Part shown: piece after piece, positions 24,820-35,743 of the stretch | How the letters are laid out: each line of letters opens with the position of its first letter | Numbering within the stretch: the stretch's first letter is position 1 | Source of the DNA: Ralstonia sp. UBA689 | Lineage (GTDB): Bacteria > Pseudomonadota > Gammaproteobacteria > Burkholderiales > Burkholderiaceae | Reading direction: 5' to 3' | Assembly: GCF_002298975.1 (NCBI RefSeq) | Contig: NZ_DBMV01000037.1 | Location: 82,745-146,744, forward strand | DNA length: 64,000 nt | Translations under genes and position numbers: made by a program | Notes under the pieces: generated by a model | What the model was told of the DNA's origin: nothing | Database searches by the model: none | What the model saw: the letters and a program-made list of their open reading frames with translations, nothing else

Positions 24820-25733
24820 TATCGGGTCTGCAGGTGGGTTTCCAGCCCTGCGCGGGTGAATTTGAAGGTGGCGACCACATCCTGGATGTCGACGCGCTTG
24901 CGCATCTCGGCCGGGAAGCCGCCGAACGGCGAGGACGAGCGCACGATGGCCACGGCCTGGCGATCCAGCGCCGGGTTGCCCGAGCTCTTGGCCACTTCGA
25001 TGCCTTCGATCTTGTAGCCGTCCTGGTTGTAGCCGAGCTGGCCGTCGCGGTTGATGCTGATCACGACAATCAGTTCGCCGTACAGCGGCCGGCCGTTCTG
25101 GGTCGGGAAGTTGGCGGTGCCGCGCGTCTCGATCTTGCGGCGCACGGCGTCGTAGTAGCGGGCGTAGTCGACCTGGCGCGCGCTGGCGGCGGTCAGCACA
25201 TTGCGGCGCGGGCGCTTGGCGTAGTTCTCGAGGTTGCGGTCGATCTCGGCCTGCAGGCGGGCGATCTCGGTTTGCGTGGTGCGGTCGTCGGTGCCGTTGG
25301 TGGGCGACGGCTGCGGACGCTCGCCGGGCTTGACCTGGCGTTCGTTGACCAGCGGTGCACGGTCTCTCGATTGCGTGAGCAGGCGACGCTGTTCCAGCTC
25401 CAGGAAGTCGAGACGGCGCTGCGTGAGCTTGATGGCATCGCCAGTCTGCTCGTTGGTGTCGGAGGGCAGCGGCGTGGTGGCGCGCTGCTGGTCGTATTCG
25501 CCGCCGCCGTTCAGGTTGACCTGCGCCACGGCCGTCGCCTTGGCCGGCGCGGTGGACGATTTGGCGTTGACGAGCACGACATCCAGGCCGGGATCGTCGC
25601 GCTTGATATCGAAGGCCTCGGGTGCGACCACGCGCACGAACAGCAGCAGGACGTGCACGGCAAGCGACACCACCAGTGCCTTGGTGAGCGTACTGCTGCC
25701 GGACCAGTCCGGACGGTTTGCGAGGGCGGCCAT
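24819..25733 (-). CDS. TonB-family energy transducer-like protein
   Basis: 304 aa. A single N-terminal membrane helix (about residues 17-36, LTKALVVSLAVHVLLLFVRV) is followed by a periplasmic part. The C-terminal 90 residues resemble a TonB domain (YYDAVRRKIETRG, GELIVVISINRDGQLG). The linker is not the usual Pro-Glu/Pro-Lys spacer; instead residues about 95-180 are polar with a predicted coiled coil (RRLDFLELEQRRLLTQ). No exbB/exbD adjoin it, so it may be a TolA/TonB-like envelope protein rather than a canonical TonB. Confidence 0.82.
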   Translation of the reverse strand: MAALANRPDWSGSSTLTKALVVSLAVHVLLLFVRVVAPEAFDIKRDDPGLDVVLVNAKSSTAPAKATAVAQVNLNGGGEYDQQRATTPLPSDTNEQTGDAIKLTQRRLDFLELEQRRLLTQSRDRAPLVNERQVKPGERPQPSPTNGTDDRTTQTEIARLQAEIDRNLENYAKRPRRNVLTAASARQVDYARYYDAVRRKIETRGTANFPTQNGRPLYGELIVVISINRDGQLGYNQDGYKIEGIEVAKSSGNPALDRQAVAIVRSSSPFGGFPAEMRKRVDIQDVVATFKFTRAGLETHLQTR

Positions 25734-25785
25734 TGGGGCGATTCCTGGGCGATGCGCGAAGAAGGTGATCAGACTGCGATTGTAG

Positions 25786-27882
25786 TTAGGCGGCGGCAGG
25801 CGATCCACCGCTCTCGGCATCCTGCGGCGGCGGCACCACAGCCGCGTCGGCCTCTGCGCGGGCCTCTTCGCCATCGGCGGCCGGCTGCGGCTCGGCCGGA
25901 GCATCGGCTGCGGCCTCCGCTTCCGCCAATTCCTCTTCGATCGCCTCGGCTTCAGCCTCCGCACCGGCGGCGGGCGCGAGGATTTCCACCACGCGGCACG
26001 ACACTTCCAGGCTGATCTCGTCGGTGTCGAGAATGTCGAGCACCACATGCGTGCCACGCGCCGTCTGCGCCAGCTCCGGCACCTTGGTCACCAGCGGAAT
26101 CTCGGCAAAGCGCACGGCGCCGTCCTTGAGCACCACGGCCTGCATGCGCGTGCGGTTTTCCTGCTTGAGCCAGCGCAGACACCAGTAACGCTCCATGGTC
26201 GACTGGTGGTCGGCGTAGGCAGCGTACGTGCCCTCGAAATCGGCCACGGCGGCCAGCAAGTCGGCATCCTTCGGCTTGAACGGTGCCACCAGCTTGGCCG
26301 TCACGCCGTGCTGCGCCACCGCCGCGATCTGCCACTGGTTGACCAGATCGACATAGCGGCGCAGCGGCGACGTGCTCCACGCGTACTGCGCGACGCCCAG
26401 CCCCTCGTGCGGCGCCGGATACGTCTGCATGCGCGTGCGGTGCATGCCCCACGCCTTCTGCGTGCGGTAGATGCCGGGCACACCGGCATCGGACAGCATG
26501 CGACCCCACGTGCTGTTGGCCAGGATCATCATCTCGGCGACGATCTTGTCCAGCGGTGAACCGCGCTTGCGCTGCTCGATCCGCACGCGTTCACCACCGC
26601 CTTCGGCCTCGGGAACTGAGTCCAGATAGAAGGAGTAATCGCCCTTTTGTGCGCCTTCCGGCCTCAGCCCGCTGGCAATGCGTGCCTGCTGGCGAGCGTC
26701 GTACAACGCGCACGCAAACGGCCACAGCACGGTCAGTTCGGCCTTGAAAGGATATTCGCCCGAGCCATCGGCCAGCGCCTCGGCGGTGATCACGTCGTCG
26801 AGCAGGTTGTGGCGCAGGTTGGCGGCCACCGTCACGGATTCGCAGCGCGTCTCGCTGGCGGTCACCGTCCACGTCGCGCGGTCGACCGTTGCATACAACG
26901 ACAGCGCCGGGCACGCGCGCCCTTCCTGCAGCGTGTAGCGATCCACCACCGACTCCGGCAGCATCGTGATCTTGTCGCCGGGAAAGTACACCGTCGACAG
27001 CCGCTGGCGCGCAATCGCGTCCAGCGCATCGCCGCGCTGAATGCCGAAACCCGGCGCCGCGATGTGAATGCCGATGCGCACGGTGACATCGTCGATGGGC
27101 GTGACGGAGATGGCGTCGTCGATTTCCGTGGTCGTCACGTCGTCGATGGAGAACGCGCGCACCTCGGCTGCGGGCAACTCAAGTGCCGGTTCCGGCACGG
27201 CCACCTCAGGGAAGCCGATGCCTTTCGGAAAGCACTCCGACAAGAAGCGCGCCTCGTGCAGCGCGCGCGCATTGGCGATACCGCCCACGGCCACCATCAG
27301 CCGCATCGGCGAAAGTCCCAGCGCCGTGCACGCGGCATCCAGCGCCTTGTATTCGAGGCTGTTTTTGTCGGGCTTGAACAGCAGTTGCAGCGTCTTGCCG
27401 CGGAAGGCCTCGGGCAGACGCATCGCCTTCAACTCAGCTTCGTACTCGGCCTGCAGGGCAGCCTGCTGCTTCTTGCGCTCTAGGCCGGCCAGCGCCGCCT
27501 TGAGTTGATCTTCGGGTGCGCGCTGGTAGCGGCCGCGGCCCTTGCGTCGGAAATAGATGGGCGAGCCGTGCAGCGCGATCGCCAGCGCGGCCTGCTGCGT
27601 GGCATCCGCCCCCGCGCCGAAGTACTCGCCCGCCAGATCGGTAAAGCCGAATTCATCGGCTGGCGCGCATTCCCACAGGAAATCCAGATCGATGTCCGCC
27701 GACAGCGTGTGCGCGGCCTGCGACAGCTCGCCGGCCGACGGCTGGGCGAACTGCAACAACACGTCGCGCGACTTGACCTTGGTGCGCTTGGCGCTCGGCA
27801 ACTCGACCTGGTATGCCTCGCCCTGCTGGGACAAGACGGTGCCCGCGCGGATCTCGCCGCCTTCTTCGAACAGCAACTGCAT
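25786..27882 (-). CDS. RNase II/RNB-family exoribonuclease
   Basis: 698 aa. The RNB catalytic domain begins around residue 240; its active-site acidic cluster is in FSIDDVTTTEIDDAISV, with the later TVYFPGDKITMLPESVVD and YAWSTSPLRRYVDLVNQ. The N-terminal 230 residues hold a VacB/RNB-associated part. C-terminal to RNB is an S1-like region, then a 55-residue Glu/Ala-rich acidic tail (AEAEAIEEELAEAEAAAD), probably disordered. It degrades RNA 3' to 5'. Whether it is functionally RNase II or R cannot be told here. Start at 27882 gives MQLLFEEGGE, the family-typical beginning. Confidence 0.92.
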   Translation of the reverse strand: MQLLFEEGGEIRAGTVLSQQGEAYQVELPSAKRTKVKSRDVLLQFAQPSAGELSQAAHTLSADIDLDFLWECAPADEFGFTDLAGEYFGAGADATQQAALAIALHGSPIYFRRKGRGRYQRAPEDQLKAALAGLERKKQQAALQAEYEAELKAMRLPEAFRGKTLQLLFKPDKNSLEYKALDAACTALGLSPMRLMVAVGGIANARALHEARFLSECFPKGIGFPEVAVPEPALELPAAEVRAFSIDDVTTTEIDDAISVTPIDDVTVRIGIHIAAPGFGIQRGDALDAIARQRLSTVYFPGDKITMLPESVVDRYTLQEGRACPALSLYATVDRATWTVTASETRCESVTVAANLRHNLLDDVITAEALADGSGEYPFKAELTVLWPFACALYDARQQARIASGLRPEGAQKGDYSFYLDSVPEAEGGGERVRIEQRKRGSPLDKIVAEMMILANSTWGRMLSDAGVPGIYRTQKAWGMHRTRMQTYPAPHEGLGVAQYAWSTSPLRRYVDLVNQWQIAAVAQHGVTAKLVAPFKPKDADLLAAVADFEGTYAAYADHQSTMERYWCLRWLKQENRTRMQAVVLKDGAVRFAEIPLVTKVPELAQTARGTHVVLDILDTDEISLEVSCRVVEILAPAAGAEAEAEAIEEELAEAEAAADAPAEPQPAADGEEARAEADAAVVPPPQDAESGGSPAAA

Positions 27883-28026
27883 GGATATGTCTGGATTGCG
27901 GCGCGAACGCCGCTTTGGATGAGGAGGATTGGCCACACGTCCGAGCGTCAAAAGCCCGACGTGCAGCGAACAAAAGTTGGGGGCGATGATACCGCACTGG
28001 CCAGCCGCCCGGCCCGCGAAACACGC

Positions 28027-28605
28027 TTACTGTGGCGCGTTGAAGTCGGCCAGTGCCGGCAGGAAAACCTCAGTCACCAGCATCGCGCTCGCCCCACGCC
28101 GGAACACCGAACGCCGGGCCGGCAGCCGCTCCGTTCCGGTGACGGGCACATCGCCCAGCGCGTCATGCGCCCGGCGCACCAGCGGGTGACGACCGTTCAG
28201 CAGCGCGAACTCGAAACCGCCCCGCTCAACACGCGGGTCGGAAAACAGTGAATGACCCAGCGGTTGCGCCCCCAGCGCCTTCAGGAACGGCCAGTCCAAT
28301 GCCACGCTGCGTGGGTGCACAACAGTGTGTGCGTAGACCACCGGAATCTCGTCGCAGATCAGCAGGACTTCGCGGACCAGCGTTTCAGCAGGGCTGGTCA
28401 TGCCAACGCAACGCCACTCGTCGCGCAGCGGCATCGCGCGCTGCTGGCCGAGCAACTGCACGCGGAAGGCGGATGATGCGGCACGCAGCCGCGCCGTCAG
28501 CGAGTCGGTGCCAACGGCCCACCGCGCCCAATGCCGATCGTAGACGACGGCCGGCGGCAACGCGCTGCGCCATAGGCTGCGCGGGTACGACGGAAATCCG
28601 GTCAT
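28027..28605 (-). CDS. ubiC: Chorismate--pyruvate lyase
   Basis: Converts chorismate to 4-hydroxybenzoate and pyruvate, the first committed step of ubiquinone synthesis. 192 aa. The conserved substrate residues are R78 in LVREVLL and E179 in TEVFLPAL; other family pieces are ARLRAASSAFRVQLLGQ, PLGHSLFSDP and LPARRSVFRRG. Overlaps the upstream esterase stop by 4 bp. Confidence 0.92.
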   Translation of the reverse strand: MTGFPSYPRSLWRSALPPAVVYDRHWARWAVGTDSLTARLRAASSAFRVQLLGQQRAMPLRDEWRCVGMTSPAETLVREVLLICDEIPVVYAHTVVHPRSVALDWPFLKALGAQPLGHSLFSDPRVERGGFEFALLNGRHPLVRRAHDALGDVPVTGTERLPARRSVFRRGASAMLVTEVFLPALADFNAPQ

Positions 28606-29237
28606 GCGCCGGCGGCCTCGCCGTCAAATGGGTGCGCAGCCAGCAGATCGGAAGAAACGCCGCAGAAGACGAGCACTTCGTCCATGTACTGCGCGAAATC
28701 GCTGATGCCGTGATCGCCGCCGTCAATAACGCGGGTGGCGGCTCCGGGGAAGTGGGCGAGCATTTCGCGATAGTCGAGTACTTCGTCGCCGGTGGCGGCC
28801 AGAAGGTAGTAACGCTCGGGCTGGGTGATGGCACGCACCGCCAGTGCACGCAACTCATCCAGGTGGTGCGGTTCGACGCGGATCGTGCCACCGCCATGCC
28901 ACAACGGTTGTTCACCGACGTACTTGGCGAGATCCCGCTCCGGACGCGTGGCCGGATTGAGCATCGCGGCGCGCAAGCCATGCTGCTCAGCCAACCAAGT
29001 GGCGTAATAACCCCCCAACGACGACCCGATCAGCACGGGCTGGGCGCCATCACGCGTACTCAAGTCAGCGATCAGCGCCTCGACTTCGGCCATCGCCTCA
29101 CGCGGTGAAACCGGCAGCGTCGGGCAGACATAGTGGTCAGCTAGGCCAACGGAAGCCATCCGCTTGCCTAGCAGTTGCGCCTTGAACGAGCGCGGCGACG
29201 AGCGGAATCCGTGCAGATAGACGATGGAAGCCGGCAT
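28602..29237 (-). CDS. YqiA/YcfP-family alpha/beta-hydrolase (esterase)
   Basis: 211 aa, compact alpha/beta-hydrolase of the UPF0227/YqiA type. The N-terminus MPASIVYLHGFRSSPRSFKA carries the oxyanion HGF motif; the nucleophile Ser is in LIGSSLGGYYATWLAE; a late Asp and the His in VIDGGDHGISDF complete the likely triad. Substrate unknown; E. coli YqiA hydrolyses short acyl esters. Start at 29237 sits 7 bp after the mpl stop. Confidence 0.88.
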   Translation of the reverse strand: MPASIVYLHGFRSSPRSFKAQLLGKRMASVGLADHYVCPTLPVSPREAMAEVEALIADLSTRDGAQPVLIGSSLGGYYATWLAEQHGLRAAMLNPATRPERDLAKYVGEQPLWHGGGTIRVEPHHLDELRALAVRAITQPERYYLLAATGDEVLDYREMLAHFPGAATRVIDGGDHGISDFAQYMDEVLVFCGVSSDLLAAHPFDGEAAGA

Positions 29238-29244
29238 ATGCGGA

Positions 29245-30642
29245 TCAGTTGGCGGCCCGAATACGCACACTCGCGCGCTCGGCCAGCGCGTCCAGCAGTT
29301 TCTGGTGCACGCCGCCGAAGCCGCCATTGCTCATGACCAGCACATGATCGCCCGGACGAGCGGCGGCGATCACAGCCTCGACCAACGCGGTCAGGTCGGA
29401 AAACGCCGTCGCGCGCTCGCCCAGCGGGGCCAGTGCGCCGGCCAGGTCCCAGCCGATGGCATCACGGCCGTTGGCGGCGCCATAGGCGAACACCTGATCG
29501 GCGCCTTCCAGGCTGCCAGGCAGTTGCTGCTTCATCACACCGAGCTTCATGGTGTTCGAGCGCGGCTCCAGCACCGCCAGGATGCGTGCTTTGCCGACGC
29601 GGCGGCGCAGACCTTCAATGGTCGTGCGGATGGCCGTCGGGTGATGCGCAAAGTCGTCGTACACGGTCACGCCATCGACGGTGCCACGCACTTCCATGCG
29701 GCGTTTCACATTTTCGAAACGGGCCAAGCTTTCAATGGCCTGGACGGGCGGCACACCTACGTGACGTGCGGCAGCAATAGCGGCCAGCGCGTTCATGCGG
29801 TTGTGATCACCCTGCAGCGCCCAGCGTACCCGGCCCTGCGTCTGGCCGTTGAAGACAACATCGAAGCTATCGTCGTCACCCAGATTGGCGATATTCCAAC
29901 CGTCGCCGGCTTCTACGCCGAAATACTCGACTTCCGACCAGCATCCACGCTCAAGTACGCGCTTCAAGCTGTCTTCGCGACCATTGACGAGCAGGCGCCC
30001 CTGACCCGGCACGGTGCGCACGAGATGATGGAATTGCGTTTCGATCGCAGCAAGATCGGGAAAGATGTCTGCGTGATCGAATTCCAGGTTATTCAAAATG
30101 GCCGTGCGAGGGCGGTAATGGACAAACTTGCTACGCTTGTCGAAAAAGGCCGTGTCGTATTCATCGGCCTCGATGACGAAGAAGTCCGATTCCGTCAGTC
30201 GCGCCGACAGCCCGAAGTTGCGCGGCACACCGCCCACCAGGAAGCCCGGGTTGTAACCGGCGTCCTGCAGGATCCAGGCGAGCATGGACGTGGTGGTCGT
30301 CTTGCCGTGCGTGCCCGCCACAGCGAGCACCCACTTCTGCCGCAGCACGTTGTCGCCCAGCCACTGCGGGCCGGAAACGTAGGGCAGGTTGCGGTCCAGG
30401 ATGGCTTCCATCAACGGGTTGCCGCGCGAGATCACGTTGCCGATCACGTAGAGATCGGCGCCGATCGACAGTTGTTCGGGGTCGAAACCCTCGATCAGCT
30501 CGATGCCCTGGGCTTCGAGCTGGGTGCTCATCGGCGGGTAGACGTTGGCGTCGCAGCCGGTGACACGGTGACCGGCCTGGCGGGCGATCAGGGCAATGCC
30601 GCCCATGAAGGTGCCGCAGATTCCAAGGATGTGGATATGCAT
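29245..30642 (-). CDS. mpl: UDP-N-acetylmuramate:L-alanyl-gamma-D-glutamyl-meso-diaminopimelate ligase
   Basis: Recycles the murein tripeptide by ligating it to UDP-MurNAc. 465 aa, Mur-ligase fold. The start HIHILGICGTFMGGIALIAR is the Mpl version of the nucleotide-sugar domain; the ATP loop is AGTHGKTTTTSMLAWI, and YDDFAHHPTAIRTTIEGLR is the C-terminal ligase motif. Start at 30642 (an ATG at 30651 is an alternative). Divergent from the nucleotidyltransferase-like gene. Confidence 0.94.
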   Translation of the reverse strand: MHIHILGICGTFMGGIALIARQAGHRVTGCDANVYPPMSTQLEAQGIELIEGFDPEQLSIGADLYVIGNVISRGNPLMEAILDRNLPYVSGPQWLGDNVLRQKWVLAVAGTHGKTTTTSMLAWILQDAGYNPGFLVGGVPRNFGLSARLTESDFFVIEADEYDTAFFDKRSKFVHYRPRTAILNNLEFDHADIFPDLAAIETQFHHLVRTVPGQGRLLVNGREDSLKRVLERGCWSEVEYFGVEAGDGWNIANLGDDDSFDVVFNGQTQGRVRWALQGDHNRMNALAAIAAARHVGVPPVQAIESLARFENVKRRMEVRGTVDGVTVYDDFAHHPTAIRTTIEGLRRRVGKARILAVLEPRSNTMKLGVMKQQLPGSLEGADQVFAYGAANGRDAIGWDLAGALAPLGERATAFSDLTALVEAVIAAARPGDHVLVMSNGGFGGVHQKLLDALAERASVRIRAAN

Positions 30643-30721
30643 GGGAGCCATCTCAACTACGTTGCGCGGCATTGTACCGGGGCCCGCCGGTCCCCTGGCT
30701 TGCTTCAGTAAAATAGAAATC

Positions 30722-31399
30722 ATGTCATCCAAACGCCCCACCCTCGATCCCGCCCGCGTGCGGGAGGAAATCGCCGCCGTTGCCGCCCGCATGATCGCGG
30801 AGGACGGTGCTGACTACGCTACCGCCAAGCGCAAGGCCGCGCGCCAGGTGCTCGGCACAGAGTCGCGCGCCGCTGGCGAGTGGCTGCCGGATAACGATCA
30901 GGTCGAGACTGAAGTCCGCGAATACCAGGCGCTGTTCCAGGCCGACTCCCAGCCGCGCGTGCTCGCCCTGCTGCGTCGCATCGCGCTGGTGCTGATGGAA
31001 GGGCTGGAGGTCTACCGCCCCTACCTGGCGGGTGCGGTTTTCAACGGCACCGCCAGCGAACATTCCGACATCCACCTGCAGGTCTTCTGTGACAGCCCGA
31101 AGGACGTGGCGATCTTCCTGCTCAACGCCGGCGTGGATTTCGACACAACCGAGAGCGCTCACTTCGCCGGTCGCGACGAGGTGGAAACGCTCAGCTTCCT
31201 ATGGCGCGGCCAATGGCCGGCCGGCCCGGAAGCCCGCGAACTGGCTCGCGAATTGCGCGCAGAGACGGGCACACCGGTCGGCGTTCATATCGCCCTGTAC
31301 GACCTGAACGATGTGCGTGGCGCCCGACGTGCCGATGCCGCCGGCAAGACCCAGCGCGGAGATGCCGTGGCCGTGCGCGCCCTCCTGTCGCAAGGGTGA
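30722..31399 (+). CDS. Conserved protein with nucleotidyltransferase-like region, function unknown
   Basis: 225 aa. N-terminal 90 residues are helical and basic (AAVAARMIAEDGADYATAKR). The centre, YLAGAVFNGTASEHSDIHLQ, recalls the G-S...D-x-D motif of the nucleotidyltransferase superfamily, but the second Asp is replaced (DIH). The C-terminus is Arg/Asp-rich. It is divergent from mpl with an 79-bp gap; a TAAAAT box 8 bp before the ATG suggests a very short or absent leader. No experimental role known to me. Confidence 0.75.
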   Translation: MSSKRPTLDPARVREEIAAVAARMIAEDGADYATAKRKAARQVLGTESRAAGEWLPDNDQVETEVREYQALFQADSQPRVLALLRRIALVLMEGLEVYRPYLAGAVFNGTASEHSDIHLQVFCDSPKDVAIFLLNAGVDFDTTESAHFAGRDEVETLSFLWRGQWPAGPEARELARELRAETGTPVGVHIALYDLNDVRGARRADAAGKTQRGDAVAVRALLSQG

Positions 31400-31461
31400 T
31401 CGGCGCAGAGGAGTACAATCCGGCACGCTTCACCTCTGTATACATATAGAGCGCCTCGACC

Positions 31462-31986
31462 ATGTCCCGCCGCACTACCCTGATCGCCCTGCTGTTCGCC
31501 GGCATTGCCGCCGCCGCGCTGGGCGTCTACATCGGACACCGGGCCACCGAGCCCAGCGCGCCGGCCGACAGTGCTGTCGCCGCCTTCTTCGGCAGCAAGC
31601 TGCCGGATGCCAATGGCGCACCGATCGACTTGAACGCCTTCCGCGGCCAGCCGGTGGTGATCAATTTCTGGGCGCCGTGGTGCGGTCCTTGCGTGGAAGA
31701 GATGCCGGAACTGTCGGCGCTGGCGCAGGAGCAGAAGGCCAAGGCAAAGTTCGTGGGCATCGGCATCGATACAGCGGCCAACATCCAGACATTCTTGAGT
31801 AAGATTCCCGTCACCTATCCGGTTGCGGTAGCCGGTTTTGGTGGCACCGAATTGGGGCGGCAGTTCGGCAATGAAGCAGGCGGCCTTCCGTTTACTGTGA
31901 TTCTTGATGCACAAGGAAAGATCAGTTTCCGGAAGATGGGCCGGGTCCACGCGGACGAGTTGCGTCGGGCGCTGCAGCGCACGTAA
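31462..31986 (+). CDS. TlpA-family thiol:disulfide oxidoreductase
   Basis: 174 aa. An N-terminal signal anchor (residues 5-25) exports a thioredoxin fold to the periplasm. The active site is FWAPWCGPCVEEMPEL, and the cis-Pro loop is GLPFTVILD. TlpA/ResA-type proteins reduce disulfides during cytochrome c or oxidase maturation. A TACAAT box lies about 45 bp upstream. 62 bp after the preceding gene. Confidence 0.92.
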   Translation: MSRRTTLIALLFAGIAAAALGVYIGHRATEPSAPADSAVAAFFGSKLPDANGAPIDLNAFRGQPVVINFWAPWCGPCVEEMPELSALAQEQKAKAKFVGIGIDTAANIQTFLSKIPVTYPVAVAGFGGTELGRQFGNEAGGLPFTVILDAQGKISFRKMGRVHADELRRALQRT

Positions 31987-32109
31987 ATATATAAAAACGT
32001 CATATGGCGTTCATGTGCGCGCAACTACCCTTCTTTTTATGCAAAGCTGGTTGCGCGGACGCCAAGATCGGTGAAAACACCAGTTTCTTGATATCTTTTC
32101 AGCAAAAAC

Positions 32110-32139
32110 TAGACAAAGCATTCTAAATTACTGTAAATT
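32110..32139 (+). promoter_or_regulatory. Putative sigma-70 promoter of aroQ-accBC
   Basis: TAGACA (32110-32115) and TAAATT (32134-32139), 18 bp apart, in an AT-rich stretch 30 bp before the aroQ start. The 180-bp space after tlpA is markedly AT-rich compared with the rest of the window. Confidence 0.4.
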
Positions 32140-32168
32140 GCGCTCAACTTCGCTCAACCGGTCAAATC

Positions 32169-32636
32169 GTGGCTGACAAACCGATCGCCAAAGCACTTCG
32201 CAACGTGCTGGTCCTGCACGGTCCGAACCTCAATCTACTGGGGACGCGCGAACCGGAAGTCTATGGTGCAACCACGCTGGCCGACATCAACGCCGCCTTA
32301 GCCAAACGGGCCCAGGCGCGCGGCGTGACGCTGGCACACTTCCAGTCGAACCACGAAGGCGCGCTGGTCGATCGCATCCACGCTGCCAAGGGCGAAGGCA
32401 TCGAATTCATCATCATCAATCCGGCAGCCTATACGCACACGAGCGTGGCTCTGCGCGATGCGCTTGCTGGGGTCGTGATCCCGTACATCGAAGTCCATCT
32501 GTCCAACGTGCACCGCCGCGAGCCGTTCCGCCACCACTCGTATCTGGCGGACCAAGCCGTGGGCGTCATCTGCGGGCTGGGCTGGCGCGGCTACCTCGCC
32601 GCGCTGGACTACGCAATCGATCAACACGGCGGCTGA
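32169..32636 (+). CDS. aroQ: 3-dehydroquinate dehydratase, type II
   Basis: 155 aa. Dehydrates 3-dehydroquinate in the shikimate pathway. Motifs: VLVLHGPNLNLLGTREPEVYG, FQSNHEGALVDRIH, NPAAYTHTSVALRDAL, and HLSNVHRREPFRHHS with the catalytic His. It uses GTG as start (VADKPI at 32169, read as Met). Position upstream of accB-accC is the usual proteobacterial order. Confidence 0.95.
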   Translation: MADKPIAKALRNVLVLHGPNLNLLGTREPEVYGATTLADINAALAKRAQARGVTLAHFQSNHEGALVDRIHAAKGEGIEFIIINPAAYTHTSVALRDALAGVVIPYIEVHLSNVHRREPFRHHSYLADQAVGVICGLGWRGYLAALDYAIDQHGG

Positions 32637-32784
32637 TCAGCCGTCTTCTTTCTCTTTCATTTCAACCACTTAACCAACGCAACGACGCCAGCGCCTGGAG
32701 CGCCTTACCCCGATGCGCGGCCGAAGAGCCAATCGCGCGCGCATCCACTGCCCCAGACCGCCGACGCTGCAGGAGAGAACGTTC

Positions 32785-33252
32785 ATGGATTTGCGCAAGC
32801 TGAAAACGCTGATCGACCTGGTGGCCGAATCGGGCATTTCGGAACTCGAAGTGACCGAAGGCGAGGGCAAAGTCCGCATCGTCAAGTCGGCGCCGCAAGT
32901 GGTGGCCGCACCGATGCAGTACGCGCCGATGCCGATGATGCCCGCCGCAGCACCGGCCGTCACGGCCACCGCCACGCCCGCCGTCGGTGCTGAGGCCGCT
33001 GCGCCGGCCCTGCCGGCTGGCCACATCGTCACCTCGCCGATGGTCGGCACGTTCTACCGCTCGCCGTCGCCGGGCGCTGCCGCGTTTGTCAACGTGGGCG
33101 ACACGGTCAAGGAAGGCCAGACGCTGTGCATCATCGAAGCGATGAAGCTGCTCAACGAGATCGAAGCGGACAAGGCCGGCGTTATCAAGGAAATCCTGAT
33201 CGAGAACGGCCAGGCCGTGGAATACGGCCAACCGCTGTTCGTCATCGGCTGA
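32785..33252 (+). CDS. accB: Biotin carboxyl carrier protein of acetyl-CoA carboxylase
   Basis: 155 aa. The N-terminal DLRKLKTLIDLVAESGISEL helix, an Ala/Pro/Met-rich linker (about residues 36-78) and a C-terminal biotinyl domain. The biotinylated Lys is K121 in EAMKLLNEI. It carries CO2 between AccC and the carboxyltransferase. AGGAGAG precedes the ATG at 32785. A 145-bp gap separates it from accC. Confidence 0.95.
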   Translation: MDLRKLKTLIDLVAESGISELEVTEGEGKVRIVKSAPQVVAAPMQYAPMPMMPAAAPAVTATATPAVGAEAAAPALPAGHIVTSPMVGTFYRSPSPGAAAFVNVGDTVKEGQTLCIIEAMKLLNEIEADKAGVIKEILIENGQAVEYGQPLFVIG

Positions 33253-33397
33253 TCTCCCGGCATCCGCATCTCATCATCGTGCGGCGGGCCGTATTCCACG
33301 ACCTCGCCGCATCCGAGCGCGAGCCAGCGCGCGGGCCCCAATAAGAACGCGGCCCGGCCATGGCGCCCTCGCCTCCCCTTTTTGTAGCGAGAACACG

Positions 33398-34761
<1,364 letters not shown>

Positions 34762-34765
<4 letters not shown>

Positions 34766-35658
34766 CGTACCGAGAATGCGTGCTCGAAGTGGCCCGTGAC
34801 GACGCCGAGGCGTTGTCCGAGGCGCTGTTCGACCTGGGTGCCCTGTCGGTGTCGGTGGAAGACGCCGATGCCGACACGCCCGATGAAGAACCGCTCTTCG
34901 GCGAGCCCGGCCACGAGCCCACGCGCCTGGCGTGGAACCGCTCGCGTGTGGTCGCGCTGCTGGCCGACGACGCCGATCCAGCCCTGCTGGTGGCGGCAGC
35001 CGCCAACGCCATCGGCCTGTCGCCCGTGCCCGCGTACACCGTGCGCGACGTCGAGGAGCAGGACTGGGTGCGCATGACGCAAGCGCAGTTCGAGCCAATT
35101 CACATCGGCGAGCACATCTGGGTCGTGCCCTCGTGGCACGATGCGCCGGAACCCGACGCGGTGGTGCTGGAGCTGGACCCGGGTCTGGCCTTCGGCACCG
35201 GCAGCCACCCGACCACGCGCCTGTGCATGGAATGGCTGGAGCAGCACGTGCAGCCCGGCGAGCGCACGCTCGACTACGGCTGCGGCTCGGGCATCCTGGC
35301 CATCGTCGCCAAGAAGCTCGGCGCGGGCGAGACGGTTGGTGTGGACATCGACCCGAACGCCGTGGACGCCTCGCGCTACAACGCCGAGCGCAATCACGTC
35401 GAGGCCACGTTCGCCCTGCCCGACGATGCGCCCGAAGGCACCTTCGACCTGGTCGTCGCCAACATCTTGTCGAACCCGCTCAAGCTGATGGCGGCCATGC
35501 TGTGCGCACGCGTGCGTCCGGGCGGCCGACTGATCCTCTCGGGCGTCCTGGAGCGCCAGGCCGAGGAAGTTGCCGCGGCGTACGCCTCTGCCATTCCGCT
35601 CACGGTGTGGCGCGCGCGTGACGGCTGGGTCTGCCTGCATGGCGTGAAACCCGCCTGA
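34762..35658 (+). CDS. prmA: Ribosomal protein L11 methyltransferase
   Basis: 298 aa. Methylates ribosomal protein L11. The N-terminal substrate domain (residues 1-95) is joined to a Rossmann methyltransferase; the cofactor loop is LDYGCGSGILAIVAKKLGA, and the later VVANILSNPLKLMA carries the family NI motif. The start is GTG at 34762, overlapping accC, so its translation is coupled. Confidence 0.94.
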
Positions 35659-35743
35659 TTGGTCGCCGGCGTCGCAACAAAGGTCGACGCTGGCGCCACT
35701 GTCTGCAATACTCGCGCGGTCGGCTTTTTTCTCCTCGTTCTGC

